Assembly (NCBI RefSeq): GCF_004684085.1
Contig: NZ_SRHZ01000028.1
Coordinates: forward strand, 1 to 64,000
Direction of reading: 5' to 3'
Length of the DNA stretch: 64,000 nucleotides
From: Stenotrophomonas maltophilia
Lineage (GTDB): Bacteria; Pseudomonadota; Gammaproteobacteria; Xanthomonadales; Xanthomonadaceae
Shown here: in pieces, positions 8,181 to 17,231 of the stretch
Position numbering within the stretch: position 1 is the stretch's first letter
Layout of the letters: each line of letters starts with the position of its first letter
Notes under the pieces: model-generated
Database searches by the model: none
What the model saw: only the letters and a program-made list of their open reading frames with translations
What the model was told of the DNA's origin: nothing
Translations under genes and position numbers: made by a program

Positions 8181-9872
8181 ATGTGTTCGATCTTCGGAAT
8201 CTTCGGCCTGCAGGCCGGTGACGATCTTCCTTCCCTGCGCCGCCATGCACTGGAACTGTCGCAGCGCCAGCGTCACCGCGGCCCTGACTGGAGCGGTGTG
8301 TACCTCGATGAAGGCGCGTTGCTGGTCCACGAGCGGCTGGCCATTGTCGATCCGGCCGGTGGCTCGCAGCCGCTGCTGTCGGCCGATGGCCAGTTGGCGC
8401 TGGCGGTCAACGGTGAGATCTACAACCACCAGGCATTGAAGGCGGCGCTGACCACCGTCTACGACTTCCAGACCGGCTCGGACTGCGAGGTGATCAACGC
8501 GCTGTACCGCCAGGGCGGTTCGCCGGCGCAGTGGCTGGAACAGCTCAACGGTATCTTCGCTTTCGCGCTGTGGGACCGTGACAGCGGCCGGGTGCTGGTG
8601 GCGCGCGACCCGGTCGGTGTGGTGCCCTTGTACTGGGGCCACGATGCACAGGGCCGCCTGCGCGTGGCCTCGGAAATGAAAGCGTTGGTGGATACCTGCG
8701 CCGACGTCGCGCAGTTCCCGCCGGGCCATTACTTCGACAGCGCCAGTGGTGAACTGGTGCGCTACTACCAGCAGCCGTGGCGCGACTACGCCGACGTGCA
8801 GGGCCGCCAGGCCGATCTGGCCGAACTGCGCCAGGCCTTCGAGCATGCAGTGGAACGACAGTTGATGAGCGACGTGCCGTACGGTGTGTTGCTGTCCGGC
8901 GGCCTCGATTCGTCGCTGGTGGCCGCAGTGGCCGCACGCTATGCGCGCCGCCGTATCGAGGATGGTGGGCAGACCGAAGCCTGGTGGCCGCGCCTGCACT
9001 CGTTCGCGATCGGCTTGAAGGGCTCCCCCGATCTGGCTGCCGCTGCAATCGCTGCCGAAGCGCTGGGCACCGTGCATCACGGCTTCGAGTACACCTTCGA
9101 GGAAGGCCTCGATGCGCTGCCGGAAGTGATCCGCCACATCGAAACCTACGATGTCACCACCATCCGTGCCTCCACCCCGATGTTCCTGCTGGCACGGCGG
9201 ATCAAGGCGATGGGCGTGAAGATGGTGCTGTCCGGCGAAGGCAGTGACGAGATCTTCGGCGGCTACCTGTACTTCCACAAAGCACCGGATGCGCGCGAAT
9301 TCCACGATGAACTGGTGCGCAAGCTCGATGCCCTGCACAACTACGACTGCCTGCGCGCCAACAAGTCGATGATGGCCTGGGGCGTGGAGCCGCGCGTGCC
9401 GTTCCTGGACCGCGAGTTCCTGGACGTGGCGATGCGCTTCGATGCTGCGCACAAGATGGTTGGCGCCGGTTTCGGCGGCCGTCGCATCGAGAAGGCGGTG
9501 TTGCGCGAAGCGTTCGATGGCTACCTGCCCGACAGCATCCTGTGGCGGCAGAAAGAGCAGTTCAGCGATGGCGTCGGCTACGGCTGGATCGACGGTCTGA
9601 AGGCGCATGCCGAGGCGCAGGTCAGCGACCGCGTGCTGGCCGCTGCCGACAAGCGCTTCCCGCACAACCCGCCGCAGACCAAGGAGGCGTACTACTACCG
9701 CCACCTGTTCGAGCAGTTCTTCCCGAGCCGTGCGGCCGCCGAGACCGTGCCGGGCGGCAAGTCGATTGCCTGTTCGTCGCCGGCGGCCATTGCATGGGAT
9801 GCCAGCTTCGCTGCGGCTGCAGATCCTTCTGGCCGCGCGATTGCCGGCGTGCATGAGCAGGCGCTGGCGTAG
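8181..9872 (+). CDS. asnB: Asparagine synthetase B (glutamine-hydrolysing)
   Basis: Makes asparagine from aspartate, glutamine and ATP. The N-terminal glutaminase nucleophile is C2 (MCSIFGIFG). The glutaminase domain runs to about residue 200. The synthetase domain carries the PP-loop LLSGGLDSS at about 237-245 and the SGEGSDE motif further on. The length of 563 residues matches E. coli AsnB (554). An AGGAG site lies seven bases before the ATG. Transcription is probably controlled by the upstream Asn leader/terminator. It is the last gene on this strand before convergent genes. Confidence 0.96.
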   Translation: MCSIFGIFGLQAGDDLPSLRRHALELSQRQRHRGPDWSGVYLDEGALLVHERLAIVDPAGGSQPLLSADGQLALAVNGEIYNHQALKAALTTVYDFQTGSDCEVINALYRQGGSPAQWLEQLNGIFAFALWDRDSGRVLVARDPVGVVPLYWGHDAQGRLRVASEMKALVDTCADVAQFPPGHYFDSASGELVRYYQQPWRDYADVQGRQADLAELRQAFEHAVERQLMSDVPYGVLLSGGLDSSLVAAVAARYARRRIEDGGQTEAWWPRLHSFAIGLKGSPDLAAAAIAAEALGTVHHGFEYTFEEGLDALPEVIRHIETYDVTTIRASTPMFLLARRIKAMGVKMVLSGEGSDEIFGGYLYFHKAPDAREFHDELVRKLDALHNYDCLRANKSMMAWGVEPRVPFLDREFLDVAMRFDAAHKMVGAGFGGRRIEKAVLREAFDGYLPDSILWRQKEQFSDGVGYGWIDGLKAHAEAQVSDRVLAAADKRFPHNPPQTKEAYYYRHLFEQFFPSRAAAETVPGGKSIACSSPAAIAWDASFAAAADPSGRAIAGVHEQALA

Positions 9873-9909
9873 AACAGGGGGTAATGCCGTCCGCTGGCCG
9901 GCAGCGGCA

Positions 9910-9951
9910 GGGGGGCAGATCCCTTTTCCTCTGGAAAGGGGATCTGACCCC
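9910..9951. repeat. GGGGTC-family palindrome, single copy
   Basis: Outer arms GGGG(T)CAGATC and GATCTGACCCC enclose an inner stem TTTTCC/GGAAA. It fills the gap between convergent asnB and the acylase gene and could serve as a bidirectional terminator. It belongs to the same family as the copies near 24852, 29180, 55656 and 59335. Confidence 0.75.
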
Positions 9952-9956
9952 GGTCG

Positions 9957-12284
9957 TCAACGTGCAGGCACCAGCGTCATCACGTGCTGCGTCTTGCCGG
10001 GCAGGAACGGCGTCGGCCGGCCATGCACCCAGTCTTCGTGGCCGGCGCCCCAGTACGGGGAGAGCGGATGGCCGCTCTGGCCGCCGGGCATCTGTACGAT
10101 GCCTTCGGCCTCGTGACCGGGCGAAACCACCATGCGCTCGGAGGCGCCGAAGTTCGGCGTCTGCACCCGGGGCATGTCACGGTCGCCGGGCAGGGCATCG
10201 GCGGGCATGCACAGCCAGCGCTTGGCGATCTCCGGCAACGCCCGGGCGATGGGATGGCAGATGGCAGCGGTGTTGCGCTCGCCCCAGCTGCGCTCGGCCA
10301 GCGGCCCCTGCTTGGACAGCTCACTCTCGGTACGGCGTGCCGCGTCGATCAGCAACGCATCCCAGCTGTCAAAGGCCGGTGGCAACAGGTTGGCCGGGCG
10401 CTGCTGCAGCATCGGCCAGGCCACACCTTCCAGCTGCGCCAGGCGTGGGTCCAGATAGTCATCGCCCAGCTGCGCGTTGGCCGGTGCCAGCAGCGCATCG
10501 GACAGGGTTTCCATCACGTGGGTGCGGAACTCGCGCACCACCCGGTAGCTGACCGAGCTGGTCGAGGCGCGGCCGCCCCATTGGTGGCTTACGGACTTCA
10601 ACTGCTTCAGCGCAGGATCGTCACTGCGTTCGATGACGTCGTGCAGCAGGGCCCACCAGCGCTGCAGGAACACGGCGCGATCATCGAGCTGGATCGCCAG
10701 CAGGTCGTGTTCGTCGAAACGCTCCTGGATCGCCAGCAGGTCGCGGATCTGGCGTGCACGGGCACCGAGGTCGTAACCGCCATTGCCGACACTGGCCAGT
10801 GCCTCCCCATCGAGCACGCGGCCGTTGGCGGTCCACAGGCGATGGTTGGGGGGATCGATCAGCGCGGGTGACGCATCGCTGCGGATCGGCCAGGGCGCGC
10901 AGTCCTGGTTGCCGGCGGCGTTGAAGCCGGCCGGTGCACAGCCGGGACCACGGTCCGGGCGGGCGCCGATCAGGCGCCAGGCGATGCGTCCGCTGCGGTC
11001 GCCGACCACCAGGTTCTGTGCAGGAATGCCGGCGCGGTCGGCGAAGTGCAGGGCAGCGTCCAGATCACCGGCACGGGCCAGGTCGCCGAAGTCCAGGCGC
11101 ACCGCGCCGGGCAGGTGGGCGACCCAGCGCAGCGCATCGCCGCTGCCATCGGCATGGCTGTGCAGGATCGGGCCCCAGGCGGTTTCGTGCACCGGGAACA
11201 GCACGTCGGCCTGGCCAGCCACGGCGATGCGTTCTTCATGCACGGTCACTGCGGCGTTGGCCGGTTCAGTGCGGTAATCGGCGGTGTCGATGTAGCTGTT
11301 GGTGAAGCCCCAGGCCACGTGCCCGTTGCTGCCGACGATCACCGCCGGCAGGCCGGGCAGCGAGAAGCCGGTGACGTCGACCTGGCCGCCCGCAGCCTGC
11401 GGGTCGGGATAACGCAGGCGCACACGGAACCACAGGCCGGGTGCGCGCAGGCCCAGGTGCATGTCGTCGGCGACGATCGCGCGGCCGTCGGCAGTGAGCG
11501 CGCCGGCCACCGCGAAGTTGTTGCTGCCGATGACGTCCGCCTCTTCCTGTTCGGTGCCCGGTTTTCCCTTCAACGTGCGCAGATCCAGCTGGCTGGCATC
11601 GGGCAGGGTGGCGTTGCCGGTGGGTTCGCCGAACAGCGGTGCATCCCATTCGGTACCGTCGTGGGCAATCAGCGCGTACAACGCCGGCGGCACCACCGCG
11701 CGGATACGGCTCAGTGCAAGCTCGGTCTGGTTGTTCGGGTCCTGCAGGTCGGCATACATGGCCAGGCCGGCCAGCACGCTGTCACTGGCCTGCCACGGCT
11801 GTGGCGATTGCCGCAGCAGCAGGTAGGCCCACGGGCGCACGGAGAGGTCAGTCAGACCCTCGTTGACGCCGTCCACATAGGCGCGCACGACCGCACCGTT
11901 GTCGCCCAGTGCGGCATCCAGATGCGCTTCGGTGCGTGCGCGCAGGCGATGCACGCGCATGCGCTTGTCGGCGTCGAGGGCCTTGGGTCCGAACAGCGCC
12001 GACAGCTCACCAGCGGCACTGCGGCGCATCAGGTCCATTTCGAAATAGCGTTCCTGCGCATGCACGTGGCCGAGTGCGCGCATCGCGTCGGCCTGACTGC
12101 CGGCGGTGATGGTGACCACGCCCAGTGCATCGCGCTCGACGGTAACCGGTTTGCCCAGCCCCGGCAGCGCATGTTCGCCGTCCAGGTCGGCCAGGCTGCC
12201 ACGCAGCAGCAGCCACAGGACCAGCGCGGTGACCAGCACGATGGCGATCAACACGCCCAGCACCCAACGCCATGTACGTCGCAT
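9957..12284 (-). CDS. Penicillin/acyl-homoserine-lactone acylase family Ntn-hydrolase
   Basis: A 775-residue precursor of the penicillin amidase family, which cleaves amide bonds of beta-lactam or N-acyl-homoserine lactone type substrates after self-processing. Residues 7-27 form a membrane anchor or uncleaved signal. The alpha chain follows. The autoprocessing site is G253-S254 (IGSNNFAV), which exposes the Ser nucleophile of the beta chain. An Asn in the later GSNGHVAWGFTNS segment fits the oxyanion/active-site region. AAGGA precedes the ATG. The true substrate cannot be told from sequence; quorum-signal quenching is one possibility. It is divergent from the bacterioferritin gene. Confidence 0.88.
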   Translation of the reverse strand: MRRTWRWVLGVLIAIVLVTALVLWLLLRGSLADLDGEHALPGLGKPVTVERDALGVVTITAGSQADAMRALGHVHAQERYFEMDLMRRSAAGELSALFGPKALDADKRMRVHRLRARTEAHLDAALGDNGAVVRAYVDGVNEGLTDLSVRPWAYLLLRQSPQPWQASDSVLAGLAMYADLQDPNNQTELALSRIRAVVPPALYALIAHDGTEWDAPLFGEPTGNATLPDASQLDLRTLKGKPGTEQEEADVIGSNNFAVAGALTADGRAIVADDMHLGLRAPGLWFRVRLRYPDPQAAGGQVDVTGFSLPGLPAVIVGSNGHVAWGFTNSYIDTADYRTEPANAAVTVHEERIAVAGQADVLFPVHETAWGPILHSHADGSGDALRWVAHLPGAVRLDFGDLARAGDLDAALHFADRAGIPAQNLVVGDRSGRIAWRLIGARPDRGPGCAPAGFNAAGNQDCAPWPIRSDASPALIDPPNHRLWTANGRVLDGEALASVGNGGYDLGARARQIRDLLAIQERFDEHDLLAIQLDDRAVFLQRWWALLHDVIERSDDPALKQLKSVSHQWGGRASTSSVSYRVVREFRTHVMETLSDALLAPANAQLGDDYLDPRLAQLEGVAWPMLQQRPANLLPPAFDSWDALLIDAARRTESELSKQGPLAERSWGERNTAAICHPIARALPEIAKRWLCMPADALPGDRDMPRVQTPNFGASERMVVSPGHEAEGIVQMPGGQSGHPLSPYWGAGHEDWVHGRPTPFLPGKTQHVMTLVPAR

Positions 12285-12408
12285 CGCACGTCCTTTCCGA
12301 ACTCGTGGGCTGATTGTAGCCGCAGGCGCAACTGCGACTGATTCCGATTAGATCACCGTATTTTGAAATGCGGCACCCTATGCCACATCGATTCACAGGA
12401 GCCCCCCC

Positions 12409-12897
12409 ATGAAAGGCAACCCGGACGTCATCGCCTGCCTGAAGGAACTGCTGCGCGGCGAGCTTGCTGCCCGTGACCAGTACTTCATCCATTCCCGCCG
12501 CTACGAGGACCAGGGCCTGTTCGCGCTGTACGAACGCCTGAACCACGAGATGGAAGAGGAAACCCAGCACGCCGATGCGCTGCTGCGCCGGATCCTGTTC
12601 CTCGGCGGCGACCCGGACATGCGCCCGCATGCCACCGAGCCGGGCAAGACCGTGGAAGAGATGCTGCAGAAGGACCTGGATACTGAATACGCGGTCCGGA
12701 ACAATCTCGCCGCCGGCATGAAGCTGTGCGAAGAGAAGGGCGACTACGTGAGCCGCGACATGCTGCTTGCGCAGCTGAAGGACACCGAGGAAGACCATGC
12801 CTGGTGGCTGGAGCAGCAGCTGGGCCTGATCAAGCGCATCGGCCTGGAGCTGTACCAGCTGAGCAAGATCGACGGCAGCGGCGCCCCGGCGCACTGA
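12409..12897 (+). CDS. ftnA: Bacterioferritin-like ferritin lacking the haem-ligand Met
   Basis: A 162-residue four-helix ferritin for iron storage and detoxification. Ferroxidase-site residues of bacterioferritin are in place: E18, Y25, E51, H54, and the later Glu and EDH (TEEDH). The position that binds haem in true bacterioferritin (M52 in E. coli) is Thr here, in the motif [11 protein letters not shown]. This is the form seen in P. aeruginosa FtnA (formerly BfrA), so the 24-mer is expected to lack haem, or to be the non-haem partner of a second subunit. A CAGGAG site lies before the ATG. It is divergent from the acylase gene. Confidence 0.9.
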   Translation: MKGNPDVIACLKELLRGELAARDQYFIHSRRYEDQGLFALYERLNHEMEEETQHADALLRRILFLGGDPDMRPHATEPGKTVEEMLQKDLDTEYAVRNNLAAGMKLCEEKGDYVSRDMLLAQLKDTEEDHAWWLEQQLGLIKRIGLELYQLSKIDGSGAPAH

Positions 12898-12902
12898 CCG
12901 CA

Positions 12903-13028
12903 GGTGGCGCCGGGCCATGCCCGGCGACTACCCGGTAGAGCCGACCGCTGGTCGGCTGCGGTACCTGATGTAGAGCCAAGCCATGCTTGGCTGCATTTCG
13001 CAGAACAGCCGACCAGCGGTCGGCTCCA
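12903..13028. repeat. GTAG palindrome cluster
   Basis: Units at 12935-12957 (GTAGAGCCGACC...) and 12970-12992 (GTAGAGCCAAGCC...), and an inverted unit around 13017-13026, plus a degenerate GCCGGGCCATGCCCGGC without GTAG at 12909-12925. They lie between the ferritin gene and its terminator, in a 352-base gap with no gene. Confidence 0.8.
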
Positions 13029-13120
13029 CCAGAAGCACAGCGTTCTGTCGCCCGCCAGCACCGGAGCACCGCCAGCCAGCTTTCGCCAGCCAGCCGCTCC
13101 ACCGCCCGCCAGCCGACAAC

Positions 13121-13150
13121 GAAAAAGCCGGGGAATGCCCCGGCCTTTTC
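13121..13150. terminator. Bidirectional rho-independent terminator
   Basis: A perfect inverted repeat, GAAAAAGCCGGGG / CCCCGGCCTTTTC, with A-rich and T-rich outer ends, so it can end transcripts from both the ferritin gene and the opposing orphan gene. Confidence 0.85.
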
Positions 13151-13171
13151 GTGTCTGACGTCAGGCAAGGC

Positions 13172-13195
13172 GTGTCAACCAAGGTTGATACCTAC
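13172..13195. repeat. GTAG-family palindrome (AACCAAGGTT type)
   Basis: GTGTCAACC..GGTTGATACCTAC reads as a unit ending with the inverted GTAG. Similar units recur at 13794-13851, 27745 and 40236-40309. Confidence 0.65.
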
Positions 13196-13249
13196 CAGAC
13201 GCTCAAGATGCGCTGCACGACGACGGAGATCCAAGTCAGGCGCGGGAAT

Positions 13250-13672
13250 TCATATCTCCTCAGCACCGGAGAGATCCTGATAGCCCACAGGAGTCGTCCC
13301 ATTGAAGTCGACCAGAACTCCGTAGGGGTGGCAGATTGTCAGTCGTCCCTCTGCAAAGAGAATCGACCACCTTTCCTGTTCCCAGAACGTAAGTTCTGGC
13401 TCGGATGCCAGCGGGCCTTCCCCCGAAGAGGCTTCGGTCGGGAAGTGAACGGCGAGATGTTCCAAGGCTTGTTGCTGCAGGGCTGGGAGCTTCGAGAGCT
13501 GTTCCATCACGAAGCCGACTCCAGCCATCAGCTGACCGTCTTCTGACATCTGGATCGAGAAGAAAGTGCCGTCCCCGGCAGGCAGGTGTCCTTGGGCGAA
13601 CCAGCCTGTATCGCGATCCCCAACAATGTGCAGTTCGCCAAAGCCTTGAATCTGAATTGTTGAAGGGATCAT
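13250..13672 (-). CDS. Hypothetical protein, 140 residues
   Basis: I do not recognise a family. The product is acidic, without signal peptide or membrane segment, and looks like a soluble alpha/beta protein; several Trp and aromatic residues suggest a packed fold. Base composition is visibly more AT-rich than the neighbours and codon use is less biased, which may mean recent acquisition. It is an isolated gene flanked on both sides by terminators and by GTAG repeats. No clear ribosome binding site precedes the ATG. Size and setting resemble stand-alone immunity or contact-system accessory genes, but that is only a guess. Confidence 0.5.
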   Translation of the reverse strand: MIPSTIQIQGFGELHIVGDRDTGWFAQGHLPAGDGTFFSIQMSEDGQLMAGVGFVMEQLSKLPALQQQALEHLAVHFPTEASSGEGPLASEPELTFWEQERWSILFAEGRLTICHPYGVLVDFNGTTPVGYQDLSGAEEI

Positions 13673-13718
13673 TCGGCAGTTGGTCGTGGCATCAATTATT
13701 TGATTGTGATGCAGAAAC

Positions 13719-13749
13719 GCAAATAGCCGGGATTTCCCCGGCTATTTGC
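13719..13749. terminator. Terminator hairpin after parC
   Basis: An inverted repeat GCAAATAGCCGGG / CCCCGGCTATTTGC, AT-rich at its base, lies about 125 bases past the parC stop and upstream of the orphan gene on the same strand. Confidence 0.7.
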
Positions 13750-13793
13750 GTTCAACTGGTCAACAATTGTCGCTTATACCTTGTTCGTCGATC

Positions 13794-13851
13794 GGCGCCA
13801 ACCGAGGTTGGCGTCTACCGGGGCAAGGCGTGTCAACCAAGGTTGACACCC
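13794..13851. repeat. GTAG palindromes, two units
   Basis: GGCGCCAACC..GGTTGGCGTCTAC (13794-13818) and GTGTCAACC..GGTTGACACCC (13830-13851). They lie directly downstream of the parC stop. Confidence 0.75.
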
Positions 13852-13873
13852 ACCAGGGGCAGGGCCCCAGCCC

Positions 13874-16117
13874 TTATTCCACCGACAACCCTTCCACCTT
13901 CTGCCAGCCGCGCGGCAGCAGGTGGCCGCGGGTGGCGCGGGCGCCGAGGTAGGCATCCAGCTCGTTGAACTTCAGGCCCATGGTGCGCTGGCCGCTGCGC
14001 ACCTGCAGGGTCTGCCCCGGGCTGATCGCCACGATGGCGACCACGCGTTCGGTGGCGAGCTTGGCCTTGGGGATCTCGATGATCTTGTTGCCCTTGCCCT
14101 TGTCCAGTTCCGGCAGGTCGTTGGCGGCGATCGCCAGCAGGTTGCCGGAACTGGTCACCGCCACGATGCGGTCGGTGGCGACGTTGGCCACCACCGACGG
14201 GGTCAGCACCGTAGAGCCGGCCGACAGGTTCAGCATCGCCTTGCCGGCCTTGTTGCGGCCGATCAGGTTCTCGAAGCGGGTGACGAAGCCGTAGCCGTGG
14301 GTGGAGGCCAGCACGAAGCGGGTGTCCGGCTCGGCGCTGGCCAGGGTCACGAAGCTGGTGCCCGCTGCCGGCGAGAAGCGGCCGGTCAGCGGTTCACCAT
14401 TGCCGCGCGCGGAGGGCAGGGTGTGCACCGGTGTGGAGTAGGCACGGCCCTCGCTGTCGAGGAACGCGACCTGCTGCGTGCTGCGCGCACGCACCGCACC
14501 CTGCAGCGCGTCGCCATCGCGGTAGGACAGGGTGGAGGCATCGATGTCGTGGCCCTTGGCCGCGCGGATCCAGCCCTTTTCGGACATCACCACCGTCATC
14601 GGCTCGCTCGGCACCAGCTCGGTCTCGTCGATGGCCTGCGCGGCCTGGCGCTGCACCAGCGGCGAGCGGCGTGCGTCGCCGAACTTCTTGGCGTCGGCGG
14701 TCAGCTCATCGCGGATCAGCTTCTTCAGCTTGGCCTTGCTGTCGAGGATGCCGAGGATCTTCTCGCGCTCCTTGGCCAGCTCGTCCTGCTCGCCACGGAT
14801 CTTCATCTCTTCCAGGCGGGCCAGCTGCTTCAGCTTGGTTTCCAGGATGTACTCGGCCTGGTCGTCGGACAGGCCGAAGCGCGCGATCAGCGCCGCCTTC
14901 GGTTCGTCCTCGGTACGGATGATGTGGATCACCTCGTCCAGGTTGAGGAAGGCCACCAGCAGGCCTTCCAACAGGTGCAGGCGGCGCTCGACCTTCTGCA
15001 GGCGGTGCTGCAGGCGGCGGGTGACGGTGTTGCTGCGGAAGGTCAGCCATTCGCTGAGCAGCATCTTCAGGTTCTTCACCTGCGGACGGCCGTCCAGCCC
15101 GATCACGTTGAGGTTGACGCGGTAGCTGCGCTCCATGTCCGTGGTCGCGAACAGGTGGCCCATCAGCTGCTCGGCGTCGACGCGGTTGGAACGCGGCACC
15201 AGCACCACGCGCACCGGGTTGGCGTGGTCGGACTCATCGCGGATGTCCTCCAGCCACGGCAGCTTCTTGGCGCGCATCTGTGCGGCGATCTGCTCGATCA
15301 CCTTCGACGGCGACACCTGGAACGGCAGCGCGGTAACCACCACGTTGTGCGCTTCCTTGGTGAAGGTGGCACGCGCACGCACGCTGCCGTTGCCGGTCTC
15401 GTACATGTTCCGCAGGTCGTTGGCCGGGGTGATGATCTCGGCACTGGACGGGTAGTCCGGGCCCTGCACGTGCTCGCACAGGTCGCGCACGCTGGCGTCG
15501 GGGTTGTCCAGCAGGTGCAGCAGCGCGCTGACGATCTCGTTGAGATTGTGTGGCGGTACGTCGGTGGCCATGCCCACGGCGATGCCGGTGGTGCCGTTGA
15601 GCAGCAGATGTGGCAGCCGCGCCGGCATCCAGGTCGGTTCCTGCAGGGTGCCGTCGAAGTTCGGTGCCCAGTCGGTGGTGCCCTGGCCCAGTTCGCCCAG
15701 CAGCACTTCGGCGATCGGGGTCAGCTTGGATTCGGTGTAACGCATCGCCGCGAACGACTTCGGGTCGTCGCTGGAGCCGAAGTTGCCCTGGCCTTCGATC
15801 AGCGGATAACGGTACGAGAACGGCTGTGCCATCAGCACCAGCGCCTCGTAGCACGCGCTGTCGCCGTGGGGATGGTATTTACCGATGACGTCACCGACGG
15901 TGCGCGCGGACTTCTTCGGCTTGGACGCGGCATTCAGGCCCAGCTCGCTCATCGAATAGATGATGCGGCGCTGCACCGGCTTCAGGCCGTCGCCGATGAA
16001 CGGCAGGGCGCGGTCCAGGACCACATACATCGAGTAGTCGAGGTAGGCGCGTTCGGCGTACTCACGCAGCGGCAGTTGTTCGAATCCGTGGAACACGGGG
16101 CGGGCAAGATCGGTCAT
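13874..16117 (-). CDS. parC: DNA topoisomerase IV subunit A
   Basis: Cleaves and rejoins DNA to decatenate daughter chromosomes, together with ParE. The 747 residues match the family. The catalytic tyrosine is Y127 in AAMRYTESK. The quinolone-resistance-determining region [13 protein letters not shown] keeps Ser87 and Glu91, equivalent to the wild-type S80 and E84 of E. coli. The C-terminal half shows the beta-pinwheel repeats. It stands alone, divergent to nothing and with no parE next to it. Confidence 0.97.
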   Translation of the reverse strand: MTDLARPVFHGFEQLPLREYAERAYLDYSMYVVLDRALPFIGDGLKPVQRRIIYSMSELGLNAASKPKKSARTVGDVIGKYHPHGDSACYEALVLMAQPFSYRYPLIEGQGNFGSSDDPKSFAAMRYTESKLTPIAEVLLGELGQGTTDWAPNFDGTLQEPTWMPARLPHLLLNGTTGIAVGMATDVPPHNLNEIVSALLHLLDNPDASVRDLCEHVQGPDYPSSAEIITPANDLRNMYETGNGSVRARATFTKEAHNVVVTALPFQVSPSKVIEQIAAQMRAKKLPWLEDIRDESDHANPVRVVLVPRSNRVDAEQLMGHLFATTDMERSYRVNLNVIGLDGRPQVKNLKMLLSEWLTFRSNTVTRRLQHRLQKVERRLHLLEGLLVAFLNLDEVIHIIRTEDEPKAALIARFGLSDDQAEYILETKLKQLARLEEMKIRGEQDELAKEREKILGILDSKAKLKKLIRDELTADAKKFGDARRSPLVQRQAAQAIDETELVPSEPMTVVMSEKGWIRAAKGHDIDASTLSYRDGDALQGAVRARSTQQVAFLDSEGRAYSTPVHTLPSARGNGEPLTGRFSPAAGTSFVTLASAEPDTRFVLASTHGYGFVTRFENLIGRNKAGKAMLNLSAGSTVLTPSVVANVATDRIVAVTSSGNLLAIAANDLPELDKGKGNKIIEIPKAKLATERVVAIVAISPGQTLQVRSGQRTMGLKFNELDAYLGARATRGHLLPRGWQKVEGLSVE

Positions 16118-16177
16118 GCGGCGTTGTTACCTATTGTCGGGAGGCGGCGACGGCGGTCGCCGCTCGCAATCCTGTGA

Positions 16178-17059
16178 TTATCCGGATGCGGCCGGGGATG
16201 CCAAGCCGCGCGCAGGGTCCAGACCGGTTTCCAGGCCATGCCCGGCCCGCGCCAGGTAGCGCCCGGGCGGCAAACCGAAGTGACGGCGGAACACGGTAAC
16301 GAAGGCGCTGGCGCTGCTGAAGCCCAGTGCATGGGCGATATCGGCCACGCTGCGGCCCTCGCTGAGCTGGCGCAGCGCCTCGGACAGGCGGGCCTGCTGC
16401 CGCCACTGGGCGAAGCTCAGCGTGGTCTCGTCGCGGAAGTGACGGGTCAGGCTGCGCGGCGACAGGCCGGCCCAGTGTGCCCATTCGGCCAGGCTGCGCT
16501 CGTCGGACGGGTCGGCCAGCAGCTGCGAGGCGATCTTCAGCAGGCGGCGGTCGTGCGGCATCGGCAGGTGCATGCGCTGGCGCGGGGCGGTGCGGATCTC
16601 GTCCAGCAGGACATCGATGATGTGCTGGCGCTCGGCGGTAGTGTCGTAGCCCAGCGGCCATTCGCAGATGCGATCGGCCAGCGCCTGGGCCAGCTTGGAC
16701 AGGCCCAGCACGCACGGGTCGGCGGGCAGGGCAGAACAAGCCTGTGCGGCCACTGCCATGCCCCAGCCACGCAAAGGGCCGTCCAGGGTGACAGTGTGCG
16801 GTTCCAGCGGCGGCATCCAGCCGGCCGAACCCGGCGCCAGCGACCAGGTGCCATGCGAGGTGCGCGTGGTCAGCAGGCCGCGCTCGACGCAGATCAACTG
16901 CGCGCGCTGATGGTGGTGCCAGTCCACTTCACGGACCAGACCTTGCGGGCTATCAAAGCGGAAAGCGACCACCGGTGGGCCGTCGTTGCGCTCGAACCAG
17001 TCCAGCGCGTCCTCGCGGAGCAGGCGCTTGGGAGGGGGGATTTCTGCCTTGTTCATCAT
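16178..17059 (-). CDS. AraC-family transcriptional regulator with cupin N-domain
   Basis: About 293 residues. The N-terminal half is a cupin-like ligand domain (HHHQRAQLICVERG, then WMPPLEPH). The C-terminal half has two helix-turn-helix motifs (SLAEWAHWAGLSPRSLTRHF and SVADIAHALGFSSASAFVTVF) typical of AraC/XylS, with a short tail. The layout resembles NimR-type regulators. The ATG at 17059 is chosen; a second in-frame ATG is at 17086, neither with a good ribosome site. It is divergent from emrR and shares a ~170-base control region with it, so it may regulate itself, the efflux operon, or an unlinked target. Confidence 0.82.
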   Translation of the reverse strand: MMNKAEIPPPKRLLREDALDWFERNDGPPVVAFRFDSPQGLVREVDWHHHQRAQLICVERGLLTTRTSHGTWSLAPGSAGWMPPLEPHTVTLDGPLRGWGMAVAAQACSALPADPCVLGLSKLAQALADRICEWPLGYDTTAERQHIIDVLLDEIRTAPRQRMHLPMPHDRRLLKIASQLLADPSDERSLAEWAHWAGLSPRSLTRHFRDETTLSFAQWRQQARLSEALRQLSEGRSVADIAHALGFSSASAFVTVFRRHFGLPPGRYLARAGHGLETGLDPARGLASPAASG

Positions 17060-17169
17060 ATCCGCTGGCTGAAATGTGTCATCCATTGGCTGAATTGTAC
17101 TACCGGGCCAGCTGAGCGGGCCATTAAGGTGAGCGCCTTCACTGATCCAGCCCACTGCTGCAACACAGC

Positions 17170-17188
17170 ATTCGATGCCAGATCGAAT
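17170..17188 (+). promoter_or_regulatory. Palindromic operator candidate upstream of emrR
   Basis: A perfect 7-base inverted repeat, ATTCGAT and ATCGAAT, five bases apart, in the emrR/AraC control region. It overlaps the second palindrome at 17186-17207 by three bases. Confidence 0.6.
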
Positions 17189-17207
17189 ATTTCCATTGAG
17201 AAATATT
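17186..17207 (+). promoter_or_regulatory. Probable MarR-type operator of the emr operon
   Basis: A perfect 8-base inverted repeat, AATATTTC and GAAATATT, spaced by six bases and ending 24 bases before the emrR ATG. Size, AT-rich arms and position fit a site for autorepression by the MarR-family product EmrR. Confidence 0.65.
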
Positions 17208-17231
17208 ATTTTTGGAAGAGAATGCTCCCCC

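Noticed and set aside
8115-9854. A 579-codon minus-strand open frame opposite asnB
   Set aside because: Antisense shadow of asnB with no motif; it would also run through the attenuator.
14700-15900. Quinolone-resistance change in ParC
   Set aside because: Ser87 and Glu91 (E. coli S80 and E84) are the wild-type residues.
13922-16177. A 751-codon plus-strand open frame opposite parC
   Set aside because: It is a composition shadow: low-complexity His/Gln/Arg/Ala-rich translation without domain motifs, while the opposite strand encodes a complete ParC with all catalytic residues.
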